Shown here: piece after piece, positions 10,101-21,666 of the stretch | Layout: the number at the start of each line of letters is the position of its first letter | Numbering within the stretch: position 1 is the stretch's first letter | DNA from: Mariannaea sp. PMI_226 | Taxonomy: Eukaryota; Ascomycota; Sordariomycetes; Hypocreales; Nectriaceae | Assembly (NCBI GenBank): GCA_024336345.1 | Contig: JANFOG010000014.1 | Span: 1-64,000 of the forward strand | DNA: 64,000 nt | Reading direction: 5' to 3' | Made by a program: the position numbers and the translations under genes | The notes under the pieces: model-generated | Told to the model about the DNA's origin: nothing | The model's database searches: none | What the model saw: only the letters and a program-made list of their open reading frames with translations

Positions 10101-11080
10101 AAAAAGTGCATATAAGTTAATAGCAATAAGAAGTTAAATTAATTTGGATTTATATAACCAAAGCCTAAATCTAAAAGATAAGGGAAAGCCAAAAAATACT
10201 AAATAGAGCAAATAAATGAATAAATGAGGTTATAATATAACAAAAGGAATACCTAATAACCTTAATAAACCTTATGGAAACTCTAACAAATATTATATCT
10301 CTTTATATAACACCTAGATTGAGAATCGCAACACCCTTCCAAACGCCATTAAAATAGATTAACCAACACTCTTTTGTTATATTAATTAAATAAATACAGA
10401 CATAAGGAGTATTTATATAAATAACATTAGGAAATCAATAATTAATAATATATATTTTTGCTAATAATAAGTTAGTATTTACATTTGCCAATCTGTAGAC
10501 CCCAGCTCAAAAGACTCTAGCTCAAAAAGCCTTTTCAATTATAACTCCAGTTCGAAAGAGAAAGCGAATCGAACAGTTAATACCAAATAGGCGGGTTGAT
10601 GAGGAACACAATAAAGAGAATAGCAATAAGCAAGACAATATTATATTAGTCAGCGAGCATCAAAATAGTAAAGATACAAAAGACAAAAGTTATAACAATA
10701 ATTAGGAAGATGGCCGAAATGAAGATAACTAAATATTGCATATCTTTCTCTCACCCATATAGTAAATACAATACAAAATGCAACATATAACATATGACTT
10801 CATCTATGTTGCAATTACCTTACCCAAGTTATTCACTAAAAAAAAAAAAAAATTTTCCTTTATCAATTGTCACTCATTTTAAGTGCATCATTCAGTTGCG
10901 AAATTTCTTTTGTCAAAATAACTCACCAAAGTCACTCCTTCAAACAATTTTCTTTTGTCAATCTAGTCAAAAAGTGTGGAGAAATAGATAGTAGGCACAA
11001 GCCCAAATAGTTAAATCATTTCCCCATTCCATTCTTACTTGCACAATTATTGCGAATGTTGAGATAATATTTTTTCGGTG
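7166..11080. mobile_element. AT-rich, RIP-like decayed retroelement block
   Basis: This block is very rich in A, T and TpA with stops in every frame and no credible gene. Fragments still look like transposon protein: around 9043-9070 a frame reads LILGDFN, as in the endonuclease of Tad/L1-type elements, followed by stop-interrupted sequence; around 10500-10700 a Lys/Arg/Asn-rich, gag-like stretch survives. The pattern fits repeat-induced point mutation of one or more retroelements. The base change at its left side is abrupt. Confidence 0.65.
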
Positions 11081-11090
11081 GGGGGCAATT

Positions 11091-11340
11091 TGATAGGCAT
11101 TCCTGTCGGATGCCGCTGGATATGCTGTGGTGTGAGACGAGGCGCAAGATGAGGCGCAGAACGAACGGAAGGTCGAACAGAAGGTCGAACGGAAAGTTGA
11201 ACCAATAAACGAAGTGCCTACCTAATAAACATTAGATAAGATAGTAAAGGGGCATATCCCTTCAATCAGCTATTAGAGAAATAGAGAAGCAAGCTTTTCC
11301 TTTTTCAACCTCCAAGAAGTCTACCAATCAGGATGTGACA
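11091..11340 (+). mobile_element. LTR-like end of a decayed retrotransposon
   Basis: A G-rich polypurine-like tract (GGTGGGGGG) ends just before TGATAGGCATT at 11091, and the segment closes with GGATGTGACA at 11340, so it has a TG...CA frame of about 250 bases. It contains short GAACG-type direct repeats. It is less AT-rich than the block to its left. No second copy was found in the window, so the LTR call is tentative. Confidence 0.4.
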
Positions 11341-11483
11341 TTAACCCCCTTACTTATATAAGGTAAAACTAATAATATTTTAAGTATTAACCTTTATATA
11401 GTTTGGTTTAGACTAGTTAATGTAGGATTAGGGAAGTAACCTTATAGTAATATTAAGTGGTAATAACAGGTTTATACTTCTAT

Positions 11484-13197
11484 CTACTTTAAGTGAGGGA
11501 AAAGATGAACCATTAATGGGCCCTTTTCCCAACTTAGATATACGTTACTTTTTTGCTCCCATGAGGTACTTTCGTTAGAAAGCTTCATGTCAAATTTAAA
11601 GATGATCCTAGTAAGTAAAAGGCGTAATTCCACATATGCAAGGCTAAGAAGAGTGAGCATCATCCACACAGGTCATTCTTCAGTCAAATTTGCGACATCT
11701 TACCTTTTCCCCAAACAATCTCGCGCGCCATGTGAGAAAGGCCGTAAAGCTTTCATCGCCCCATCCCCCAATTGGTCATTATTTAACCATCGCTCAGGAA
11801 TGAAAGAGTTTGGTGAGGGGAAGAGATCCGGATTTCTGTATAACGGCCAATGCCATATTGATACGAGCGTCTGTAAGCAGCAAAGGATGAGTGGCTTTGG
11901 GAGGCGGCAAGATTGAGTTTGTGGGAAAACTCACATGTTCCGGGACATGCTGCCCGAGAAGAGAACAGCCACCCTTAGCGATTCTTCTTGGAAAAGCAGA
12001 AGGGCCTGGCGGGTATAAGCGTAGCGATTCTTCTATTACCGCATTCAAGTAGGGTAGCCCTTGAACCCCGCTAATTGTGATTTCGCTCTCATTTTTGAAA
12101 TAAGATCGTACCTCCTCCGCAAGTTTGGCCAGTTCCCGCTCGTTTGTTGTTAGGTAGAATAGTGTTGCAGATAACGCTGTTGCTGAGGTCTCGGATCCTG
12201 CAACTAATAGCACAGTTGCATTCGCGACAATTTCTCGTTTTGTTAGCTTAATGAGTTAGTTACAGTGCATATTTAGTAAGTAGGTCATTCGTAGATACTT
12301 GCATAATTTTCTTCTCGCCGCACCTGATCTTGATTCTTTGAATCTTGTGCGTTGGTTTCCACAAGCTTGGAAAGTTGTTTTTCAGTCCAGGGAAATAGCA
12401 AGCTTGGGTCCTCCTGGAATCTTCTTGGGATTATGATGTCAACCAAGGCATCAAAAACGCGGAACTTTCGTAAGCAAGCCATATATGTCCCCAGTTTAAT
12501 GCCATTGAAAATCACTGAGACAATCGGATGGTCGGTGGCCGAGTCAAGGCAGTGAAAAGACTCTCCAAACAACATGTCGCTTATGATATCAAAACTAGCG
12601 CAATTGATCCAGTAAACCATGTTAAGGGCTTGCTCTCCATTGTTACTTTTCTCATTTAGTCGCATTATGAAAAGATCAATATGCTTCTTGATAAGATCTT
12701 CTTGCCGTTTGAGGGTTGTATTTGAGAATTTCGGAATGAGAGCACGGCGCATCCGAGCATGGTCAGTTGGATTTGCTGAAATGACGCTCCCACTGAACAT
12801 TCTCGGAAATGTGGTGTGATCCTTATGATTCTCTGGGACATCAGGTCCGCGATGTCCCATGACTTCATTCCATGCATCAGGGTGACTATATGACAACTCA
12901 TCTGGTGCAACCCGGACAATTGGTCCATATTTGTCATGTAGCTCAAGTATGCGTCGATGAGGCTGGGCCCGAAGGATGGCCCAGGTCAATGGAAGGCGTG
13001 ATAAAGCCCAGGTTTTTGGTCCTGGGTATACCCTCAGGGGGTTATACCAGAGATCATATATAGCTTTACCCAACAGGTATGCTGTTACCTGTGAAAGATC
13101 AACATCAGTCTTTGTCAAGCCTTCCACAACAACAAAGAGAGAGGGGAGGAGGGGTTACAATTACAGCCAGTGAAATGTATGCCAAATAGGACGGCAT
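11484..13197 (-). CDS. Cytochrome P450 monooxygenase, CYP65-like
   Basis: Five exons are inferred: 13197-13159, 13088-12303, 12246-11935, 11870-11704 and 11643-11484, giving 487 residues, a normal length. A hydrophobic N-terminus and the NPLRVYPGP hinge are followed by the I-helix AGSET (291-295), ExxR (E348-R351), PERW (404-407) and the haem loop FSHGARDCLG with ligand C431. All key residues are intact. The second intron (12302-12247) appears to start with GCAAGT, a GC-AG intron with a good TAACTAAC branch site; the others are GT-AG. The best guess is the family of isotrichodermin C-15 hydroxylase-like P450s (CYP65), membrane-bound in the ER, oxidising a small metabolite; the substrate is unknown. 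No biosynthetic core enzyme lies nearby. Confidence 0.88.
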
Positions 13198-13795
13198 GTT
13201 GTGAAATAAGGCTTGAGCTTCTGTGATCAGATGGTGAACGAAGGACTTTTCCAATTTTTCAACTCTGTGCAATGGGAGGTTTGAGCAAATATTTTCATGT
13301 CGTACGGTTTTTTCATCTACCAGGTGAGAAGATTTCAAGAGAGGATGCGGGGGTGTATCTTAATATCTACTCAACCAATCAGCTGGGTAATTACTCTATC
13401 ATGTGCCCCTGTGTAGACAAATCATCACGGAGCGGAAATAGACCGACATATCGCGTCAGATCACCATTTAATAGAGATAGAGCATTCCGCCGGCGCCGTC
13501 CGAGAAGCCAGTCATGGTTTAAATATATGTACAAAATTACAGTCACCTTCCTAGCTATAAATTCGCACGTGGTAGGTTTCTAATTATGGGATCATGTACC
13601 TACGAGCCCTGTCCGTGAGATAGATTAGATCGTAGAAACATAATCTTTGAACTATTGCAATGCTTACTCAAGCCAAAGTTTATATAGATAGAGGTTATAG
13701 TGTAAAGGGAGGGATTTTCTGGGGACAGATGGTTGCCTTTCTTTCAACAATTAAGGCAGGAAAGAGGGGCAGATCAACCTTATTCCGATATACTC

Positions 13796-13880
13796 CGGCT
13801 GGCCGCCGGGCCCTGCCTATCTGGGCATAGCTACGGGTGATGTGGCTGCAACCGTGTAGGAATAATCAATCAATCAATCA
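13796..13880 (+). repeat. Dispersed repeat E, copy 1
   Basis: GCTGGCCGCC, CATAGCTACGG, a GTGGCT block, CCGTGTAGGA and TCAATCAAT occur in the same order and similar spacing at 47930-47995. This copy ends with four AATC units. Confidence 0.6.
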
Positions 13881-14393
13881 AAACTAGCAAAACTACCGTC
13901 CAGCTATAATTCAACTACACTCTTTGGAAGTAATATGAAAAGCAAGCATTGCTGTACTGATTTACCTCCGAAGCAGTTAGCAGGGGCTGCGGCTTCTAAG
14001 AGTCGCTACACGACCGAGGATAGCCTGCTCTCCAGAGAGGAGTTAGCATAGCCAGTGATCCACAGGTTATTTATCTCAGTATGTCCGCAGCGGTCAATCA
14101 AGGTCTACCGGTGGTGTCTTCGCTCAATACCAGTAGCGATATAGATACAATCTGCGTTATCTCCAGCTAAATAAGTAAAAGCTACAATTTCAATGTACTC
14201 TCTCTTGACTGAGAATCTGTCTCATTGAATGCATGACTAATCAACAGCCGGAGCATCTTACTGATGTCTCCATGTCCACTCCTCCTTGCTACCATAATCA
14301 TAGTATATCCATTCGTACAGGTTGGCTCTGAGTGTGGGTGAGCTTCTATAAGAGCAGTCATGATTCGCTGTAATCGATACGTAGATGGTCATT

Positions 14394-14560
14394 GTAATGG
14401 TTAGGTCCGAAAGGTGAATCTAATGTTCTAGGTTTTTGTTGGCAGCAAGTCTTAGGCCATCGGCTGAGCAATGCGCATTACGTCTGGTAATGTGTTATAG
14501 GAAGTTTGGTGTAGCTAAGTTGTATTAACAGCTAAAGAAGGTAGCTAAGCAAAGTATCTA
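14394..14560 (+). repeat. Dispersed repeat A, copy 1
   Basis: About 165 bases align at roughly 80% by eye with 21988-22150 and, over the central part, with 47590-47690. The core is an inverted motif CATTACGTCTGGTAATG. Differences are mostly transitions. Confidence 0.7.
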
Positions 14561-15773
14561 ATAGTAGGTAATGTGTGTATGTTTATCTATGGAGCGATCG
14601 TTCCTGGACGCGCTTCGCTTTAAGAGCGCCGTCTATCTATCATTGAGTCCCTCTAAGTTTTTATAAGCTGGTTCGTGTCCCAACTAGCTTACTAGGACTT
14701 GTGGGTTCTTTGCATATGATGCTTGATGTCACATTTAGTAGGGAGGAAAGATGGTCATAGAAGCTCTTGTTTTTCTATCTAATTGTTGGAGCAAAGTCTG
14801 CATTTTATAGAAGGAGAAATAGAGGAAAATAGGGGTTGTTTTGTGGCGATAGTTGCCACCAGGCAGGCAGCCTTGTTGACGCTATCGTCAAGTTGCTACA
14901 AGCAGGCGGCCTTGTTACGTTATTTAACACTTGAGGTGCTTGGTCGGCTGAGGGCCTAGAACTTGAAGATAACAATAACAACCTGCCCACCATTGATATT
15001 TCAGTCTGTGACAGTCATAATAAATGCGAATATTTTGTGCTTAATCTTTAATTAATATATACTATTAGAAAATTAAAAAGCTTAGAGGACTTGAGCTTTT
15101 TGAAGATCATTATGAAGGGCTAGGCCTTTGACATAACTCAAAATGGAACTTAGATTAATCTATCTAAGCATGAGAAGGAAGAAACGATCTAGGGATGCCT
15201 GATAGGAAGCACTTATTACTTTATTTGTGAGATAGTGGCGGATTTACCCCATAGCAAATACCACCACCAAGGCAGCTATCCCCACAAGACTCATTAAGAC
15301 CCTTCCAGAAGCTTCCACATAGCCTAGATAGAAAGATAAATAGCCCACCTTCCTCCCTGAAGATCAGGGGGGACACAGGGAAAAATACAATCAGATTTTG
15401 GCTCACCCTAATCTCTGACATTATCCTTCGCCGAGCTATTGGCAACTTGTCTCTAGGACTACCTAGCTTCTAGGTGTTTGTATGTTATAAAGGTTTATAT
15501 GAAGGTTTATAGGGGCATCTCGTTGAGGGAACCCCATTTTTGACAGGCTCGGCCGGAGCCTAACCTTTGGCGAGTACCCGGGAGGCTTCCATCGCCCTAG
15601 GGGTCAACAAGCATCAAGCTCCGCATCCTACCTCATCTGTAGCCGGCGGTACTTCCTCGACCACAGCCAGTAACAATTGTATACCAAATTTCATTGAGAA
15701 GGATACTATTACAAGTTATAGATGCTCCTCGAATGTAGTTGTAAGGAGTTGCCTTATATACTGATGTGTGGTT

Positions 15774-15800
15774 CAATTCTAGCACGTTGTGCTAGAATTG
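15774..15800. repeat. Perfect 12-bp stem, 3-nt loop hairpin
   Basis: CAATTCTAGCAC is separated by GTT from its exact reverse complement. No gene adjoins it, so a terminator role is not supported; it may be a transposon end. Confidence 0.85.
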
Positions 15801-16286
15801 GTTGATCGTTTTGGCTAAATAGCTAGGAGGGTCTATTGCTGGCAGTCATATCATGCTAACTGCTACACAATATGACTTACAAATTAAAAATAGCCATAAC
15901 AAGAATTATTTAATAGAAATTATTATGCAATCAATGGCTCAAGATTACCCAAAAAAAAGTAAATCAATTGTTATAGTTATCTATTCTAAACTCGATGTGT
16001 TGAGACAGTCGAGTGTTATATTCTCGGAACCTTTTTTAAGGCCTCTACCAAATCAGATTAACTAAAACGACATACTAATAACTACCTGTGCTGGGGCTCT
16101 CCAACATAACCAATTGTGCATTTGTGCATAAGCGGTCTAGGTCTAGAAGTTAAGCAAGGATATGTTCAGCTGCGTTCACAATGCGCTGCCTGGTTGATAT
16201 CCTCAACGCGCTAGGAACTCATTGTGTCTTACTAGTCCTCTTGCAAGTTGTTTCGGTCGCTGATTCATCATTAGTTTACTTTCCAG

Positions 16287-18232
16287 TTAATGATCTTCCA
16301 AAACATACGGGAGCTCGTGGTTTGGCATGAACCACGTTAAGATGACTGCAGGACAAGAAGCCGCTAGAGCAGTGTAGGTCATGTACCTAAGAACATCTGA
16401 GAACTAGAATTAATGTCAGCGGTTTGCAACTGGGAAATGTGTTGACTACTTTCAAAGACGACTCACAGCCAAGTTCACTGCAATACGTTCTGCTGACCCC
16501 CACTCAGGAGCCACACCGACAATAGAGTTTGCCAGGGTGTTTATGAGTGCTGGTGTCGCTTTATCGCCCAGGTGGTGAGCCAGAGCTGCTCCAATTGTGT
16601 TGGTATAAATCCCACCGGCAATGCAGGCTCCGATACTCGATCCCAGGAATGAGAAGCAAATGACCAACGCCGTTATTTGGGGCATCTGAGCATGAGGCAC
16701 CGAGATCTGAGCGGGCACCAGCAAATTGATTTGCATTATACCCGAGCCAATGCCCTGCATGATCTGAACGAAGAAGAGCTCGAAATTCGAATTATTGGCG
16801 CCTCGAAGTCGGATCATTACGCCGTAGCCAACCAGTCGAATTACAGCGCCTATAATGACGACCCACTTGTAGCGTCGCGTCCAAAACATGAGAAGCCCTG
16901 CGAGAATACCAGCCAAACACTGCATCACGCCGTTGGTGGAATTATAGAATGTGGCATCACGAGCTGAGAAGTTGTGTGCGACTGTAGCCCAAGTGTAGAG
17001 GTACGTGTGCGTGCATGAGAATCCCAGCGAGTCTGTGGCGATAAGAAATAGACACAGACATATGGTGAGGTTTTTGAAATAACAGAGCGGCAAGATCGGA
17101 TGGCGAGCAACATAGTTTTCATAGAAAGGGAGGGCGATTAGAAGAGCGCATCCAATGGCGATGAGCGCATCGAGATACGGCGTTCTCCATTTGCTGGTGG
17201 TCGTCGCAGCGAGGGTCAGCGGCACAAGCACAAGTGCAAAGCCGCCGCTGAAGAGAATGACACCGCCAAGATCAATTTGAGAGCAGTACTCATAAAGAGT
17301 CATTTTGGTAGGAGGTGTCAAGCCCATCTTCTTGGCCTGGATGTGATAATACAACAGGGTGGTGATGATAAAACTCGCACAAAATGGCATCAGCAGTGCA
17401 AACATGCCAATCCCCCACCGCCAGCCAATTCCGTTTACCACACTATCCACAATAAACGCCGAAATCCACGGCGTCACCAGGAATGGGGTGAAAGACACCC
17501 CAATCGCGAAGCCACGCCATCGTGCTGTGCTAATGTCTGAGATGATAATGTCGTTCATGATATTGGTACCCGATTGGCCTACAGTGTAGAATATCACGCC
17601 AGCGGCATAGGTGTTGATGGTCTTAGCAGATGCCATAAGGATGTAGGACAACACGTAAAAGCTGATTGTCATCATATAGGTCTGACCGCGCCCTATGACA
17701 TTAGAGAGCTTAGCCAGCGGGGGCTTGACGACACCGAAGAGAACGGAGCTGGCAGTACTGAGGGTCGCTAGCTTAGAGAGCGCATCAAAAGAGGACGTGG
17801 AGTAGTTATTGTAGATGTATACTGTTGAATTGTCCAATTCACTAAACGGTCAGCAATTTGCTGTATATTGCCCTGTTGAGCTAAATACAAATGGAAACTC
17901 AGACTTACTAGATGATCATCAACATAGCTAATCTACATTTATTCTGTCAGTATAATAATCTCTGCTATAATCAATTGACCACATGACTCTTACCCGGCAA
18001 TGATTAGCCACCGACCACGTTTTCCCCAGATGGCCTGCGCGGCTTCAATTCCAGAGACACCAGCTTCGACAGTATTCACGCCAATATTCTTCTCGTCTGT
18101 CGCATTGACAGCATCGTCATCAGGGGTCTCAAGAGGAACACTATTGCCGGCGTTCACATCTTCGACCATCTCATCTACTGGGAGCGGGCGAAGCTGCCTC
18201 CTCACAGCATCTATAAAACCCATGTTGGCCAA
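16287..18232 (-). CDS. Siderophore-iron type MFS transporter
   Basis: Four exons: 18232-17994, 17932-17909, 17841-16467 and 16403-16287, giving 584 residues, as expected for this family. Exon 2 is only 24 nt but is needed to join IAG to the conserved segment YELDNSTVYIYNNY, the hallmark before the second membrane helix of fungal siderophore-iron transporters. About a dozen hydrophobic helices follow. The last exon restores the C-terminus with FMPNHELP. These carriers sit in the plasma membrane and take up ferric siderophores, or export related compounds, by proton exchange. The soluble acidic N-terminus (about 70 residues) is normal. A start at residue 4 is also possible. No siderophore synthase is present, so it may import siderophores made elsewhere or by others. 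Confidence 0.9.
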
Positions 18233-18911
18233 CTATGCTTCGTAGCCCGACAGGAATCTATACTGGATTGAAGGAATTCCAAAACTCCAGATTTGGGACT
18301 TCGCAAACATTGCGAACAAATTTAAAGCCAGAACTGCAAGAGGAACCGCAGATATATCAAACCCCGGAGATGCTGTTGTCATAGCGGTGATAAGAGTCGC
18401 AAGGCAAAAGCACAGAAGCGAGGTTCCCCGCTTTGCGACACTGATCAAGCTGCGTGGTCCATACATGGTTAACTAGCGGGGTAATAAGCCAACCCACTAT
18501 CATTTCTCCGTGTACTAAACCTGTCACTTGATTCTTGCTACTACTTCAGGGCAAGGGAAGATAACAGTTAATTATTAATGCCCTGGGAATGGGCATCCTG
18601 GTTGACGGGGTAGTTTGGCTAACGTGGTAGTTGGCCGATGGTGGGACGATAAGGCTAAGACGCAGTGAGTTAGTGATTACCAGTACGATCATCACCGTAG
18701 TACCTGCAACCAATTCGGGCATCGATTGTCGTTGCGTCGCCACATAGACGAACTTTGCAGTAACAGGGGTCCCTGACGGGAGGTTCACGAGACGCCTATC
18801 ACGGAGGACGTAAATCGACTCTGATGCTACCAATTTATTGTCTGGGTATAAGAAATCAAAGGGATCAATTCTCTGGTGGGTTTTTTGATGAAATTCATAT
18901 TGAGTGACCAT
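18233..18911 (-). CDS. Hypothetical membrane-protein fragments, model uncertain
   Basis: Two open frames, 18911-18546 (121 codons) and 18466-18233 (77 codons), lie head to tail on the same strand. The first has a soluble start and a hydrophobic stretch near residues 68-86; the second is mostly hydrophobic with two likely membrane segments and ends just before the transporter start. They may be exons of one small membrane protein or remains of one. No family was recognised and a joining intron was not settled. Confidence 0.22.
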
Positions 18912-19704
18912 TTTTCGTGGTTGGATGTATGCTTACAATTGATGTGGAGTTACGGTCTTTTCTTACTAAATATGACATGAAATTTATGTATTTGATTTAG
19001 AAAAGTCATGTTATTTATGTTCTTAATTTTTATCATGGAAAGTAATCTGTGGTTAAAAAGAAGAGCTCAAAATAAAATAATGATACAATCAATAGTTATA
19101 TTTTTTATTAATTAGCAATATTATTCCTACTATAATGCTTGGTAGCATATCCGAAACATGCGTTGTATTTTGGATTTCAAACCTCAGCTTTTTCAACTTT
19201 ACAACGTCCATCCTCTATACAGGCATGAAATTTAGCATATTTGCACCTAACCTAGATAAACTTGCTGTTCGAGTATGCTTTTACACCCAAGAGAGAAATT
19301 ACACATCATGTGGCTGCCGTTACCAGGGTATTGATTGTAATCAGGGAGTCATAGCACAAGCTTTCGACATTGGTCAACTTTTGTACATGATATCGTCTGT
19401 TCTTGATAAGTCAGAGTGTTCAAGAGAGGTGAAGCTCCATGAATCTTATCTTCGTGCTCCGTAATTATACATTCCCTCGTGGGTGGGTCCATGCGAGCCC
19501 CGCCGGCGAACTTCTTTGTGGAGATGTCTGGGGATGATGTGGCTGGCATGCATCGGGTGACCACTCACATGGTCGCCGAACCTGCATGCTGTTTACCGTA
19601 GGACGTTCTTCTTCATTTCATCTGGTAAATTTCAAATCTCTTAAGTAGCCTGTAACATAGACGTGCGCTATCAGGGCAAAGAGGTAAGAATTTAGAGTGC
19701 AATC
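18912..19704. other. Intergenic, AT-rich, no gene supported
   Basis: Apart from a short Cys-containing open frame at 19135-19464 with no domain, nothing is seen. The region is presumably the promoter area of the hydrolase at 19705. Confidence 0.4.
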
Positions 19705-21666
19705 ATGGAGGATAAGAAAAGCCTCAGAATGAACAGGCAGTTGTCGCGATGCACTCCAGGAGGGAACCGAAGAGCGAATCGAGGACGCTGGAAAGCGGCA
19801 ATTACTTCTCTGGTAGCTGTTGTATTGCTCGCCCTTGCTCGTTGGCACCTTTGTCACGCTTCTCATCTTGTTCCTGGCTCGCACATCCCTTTCAACAAAT
19901 GGACCACCTTCAAGTGGGAGAGCATTCAGACCAGCAAGGCACTAGAATGGCACTCTTGCTACGACGATACACTAGATTGCGCCCGTCTTGACGTTCCTAT
20001 GGACTGGCTCTCTCCTTCCGGCTCTTCCCGTGTTGTGCTCGCCATCGCACGACTCCGCGCCAACATCTCTCATAAGGACCCTGACTATCGCGGCGCCGTG
20101 ATCTTCAACCCAGGCGGGCCAGGCGGATCTGGGATCTGGGCATTAAAAGATCATGGCGCGTTGCTGCAGACTATTGTCGGTGCCAACCACGACATTGTCA
20201 CCTTTGACCCCCGCGGCATTGGGGCTTCAGTCCCGCGCATCGATTGTTGGGGTGGGGATGAGGTCCGGAGAGCGTTGTGGTCGTTGCAAGAGACACCGGT
20301 GGTTGATGCGCATAAGGGGGCGTTGTATGAAGCATTCGTGCAAGCCACTGCCGCGTCAGGACTATGCGAGCAAGAAATGCAGGGAGAAGATTCCCTATTA
20401 GCACATGTATCTACGGCCGCACATGCCCGTGATATGCTTGAGATCTTGGACCAGATGGATCAAAAAGGACTCAAGTACTGGGGCTTTAGCTATGGGACGA
20501 TTCTGGGTGGCACGTTTGCGGCCATGTATCCAGGGCGGGTAGAGCGGTTGGTCAGCGATGGAAATGTCGACTACCGCGAGTGGCATCTAGGCACTCATAT
20601 AAATTTTCTGCGCGACACGGATAAAGTGATGGATGCATTTTATCATTTCTGCCATGAAGCCGGGAAGGAGAGGTGTGATATGTATGCTGAAACGCCATTG
20701 AAGATCAAAGAGAACGTTGATAGGCTCATCGAGGAGATTAAGACAAACCCCATCCTCGTGCCGACTTATAAAGAGGATGGGGATGCTCCAGAGATGCCCT
20801 TTGTGGTAACCTATTCCCGTCTCAAACGCGCTATATCCTCAGTACTCTACCGCCCAATCCACACATTCGAGCCCTTTGCCCGCGTCCTCTCTGCTCTAGA
20901 AGCAGGCAACGGCTGGCCCTTCTGGGACTTCTTTGGCAGGGATGGCATTCTACCTTCATCCCTGTGTCCTGCTGACGCCATCACGTCCCACAAACTATCA
21001 GAGATCCTAGCTGAGGATACGGACGATGCGTTTCCAGCCATCATGTGTGCTGACGGCGAGCAGCTGACGGCGTCAATAGAGGAGTTGGGGAGGTATGCGG
21101 CTGAGTTGCAAGAACTTAGTACTGCGGCCGGAGCAGTGAACGTGCTTTTCAGGATTGCGTGTGCGGGGAGGACGATTCGACCAAAATTTCGATTTGCTGG
21201 TGAGTATCATCTCATGATGAAAGGGAACAGGGGACCAACAGTTGAACTCTCGCAGGGCCGTTCGAAGGGAACACAAGCTTCCCAATCTTGTACATTTCAA
21301 ATATCGCTGATAACGTCACTCCACTCGTAAGCGCAAGGAACAACTCTGCCGGTTTTCCTGGCTCTGTCGTTCTCATCCAGAACTCCTACGGAGTGAGTTT
21401 TGTGCAAGACCAAACTACCAAGTGAGATGCTGATTTTACGTACTTAGCACACTACACTAGCAGCACCATCTACTTGCACTGCAAGCTATATTCGAGCTTA
21501 TTTCCAAAATGGTACTGTCCCTCCGGCAGGTACAGAATGTGAGCCTGACTACGCTCCATTTGGAGTTACTGTACCTGGCGCGATGGAGCACGCGGAGTTA
21601 TCGCAGACAATGTGGGAACTTTATAAATTGCCGCCATTGTCAAAGCCACTAGCAGGCTTCCGATGA
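19705..21666 (+). CDS. Membrane-anchored TAP-like alpha/beta hydrolase (tripeptidyl aminopeptidase family)
   Basis: Three exons: 19705-21199, 21256-21392 and 21448-21666, giving 616 residues. A basic start and a hydrophobic segment at about residues 32-50 suggest a type II membrane anchor. The catalytic domain has the oxyanion motif NPGGPGGSG near residue 130, the nucleophile elbow GFSYG with S262, a likely acid in NIADNVTP and a His in the HTT that opens the third exon. The C-terminal part with the conserved Cys/Pro-rich end matches the TAP-like domain. Related fungal enzymes are secreted or surface-bound proteases or esterases that release N-terminal peptides; the true substrate is unknown. 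Without the two introns the frame would end early at 21330 with unrelated residues, so the spliced model is preferred. Confidence 0.88.

Larger units (their letters stand above)
13198..16286. other. 3.1 kb intergenic stretch with repeats, no gene seen
   Basis: No convincing gene was found. It contains repeat E copy 1 (13796-13880) with an (AATC)n run, repeat A (14394-14560) and a perfect hairpin (15774-15800). Short open frames at 15221-15445 and 15567-15764 lack introns, domains or good starts. Confidence 0.6.
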
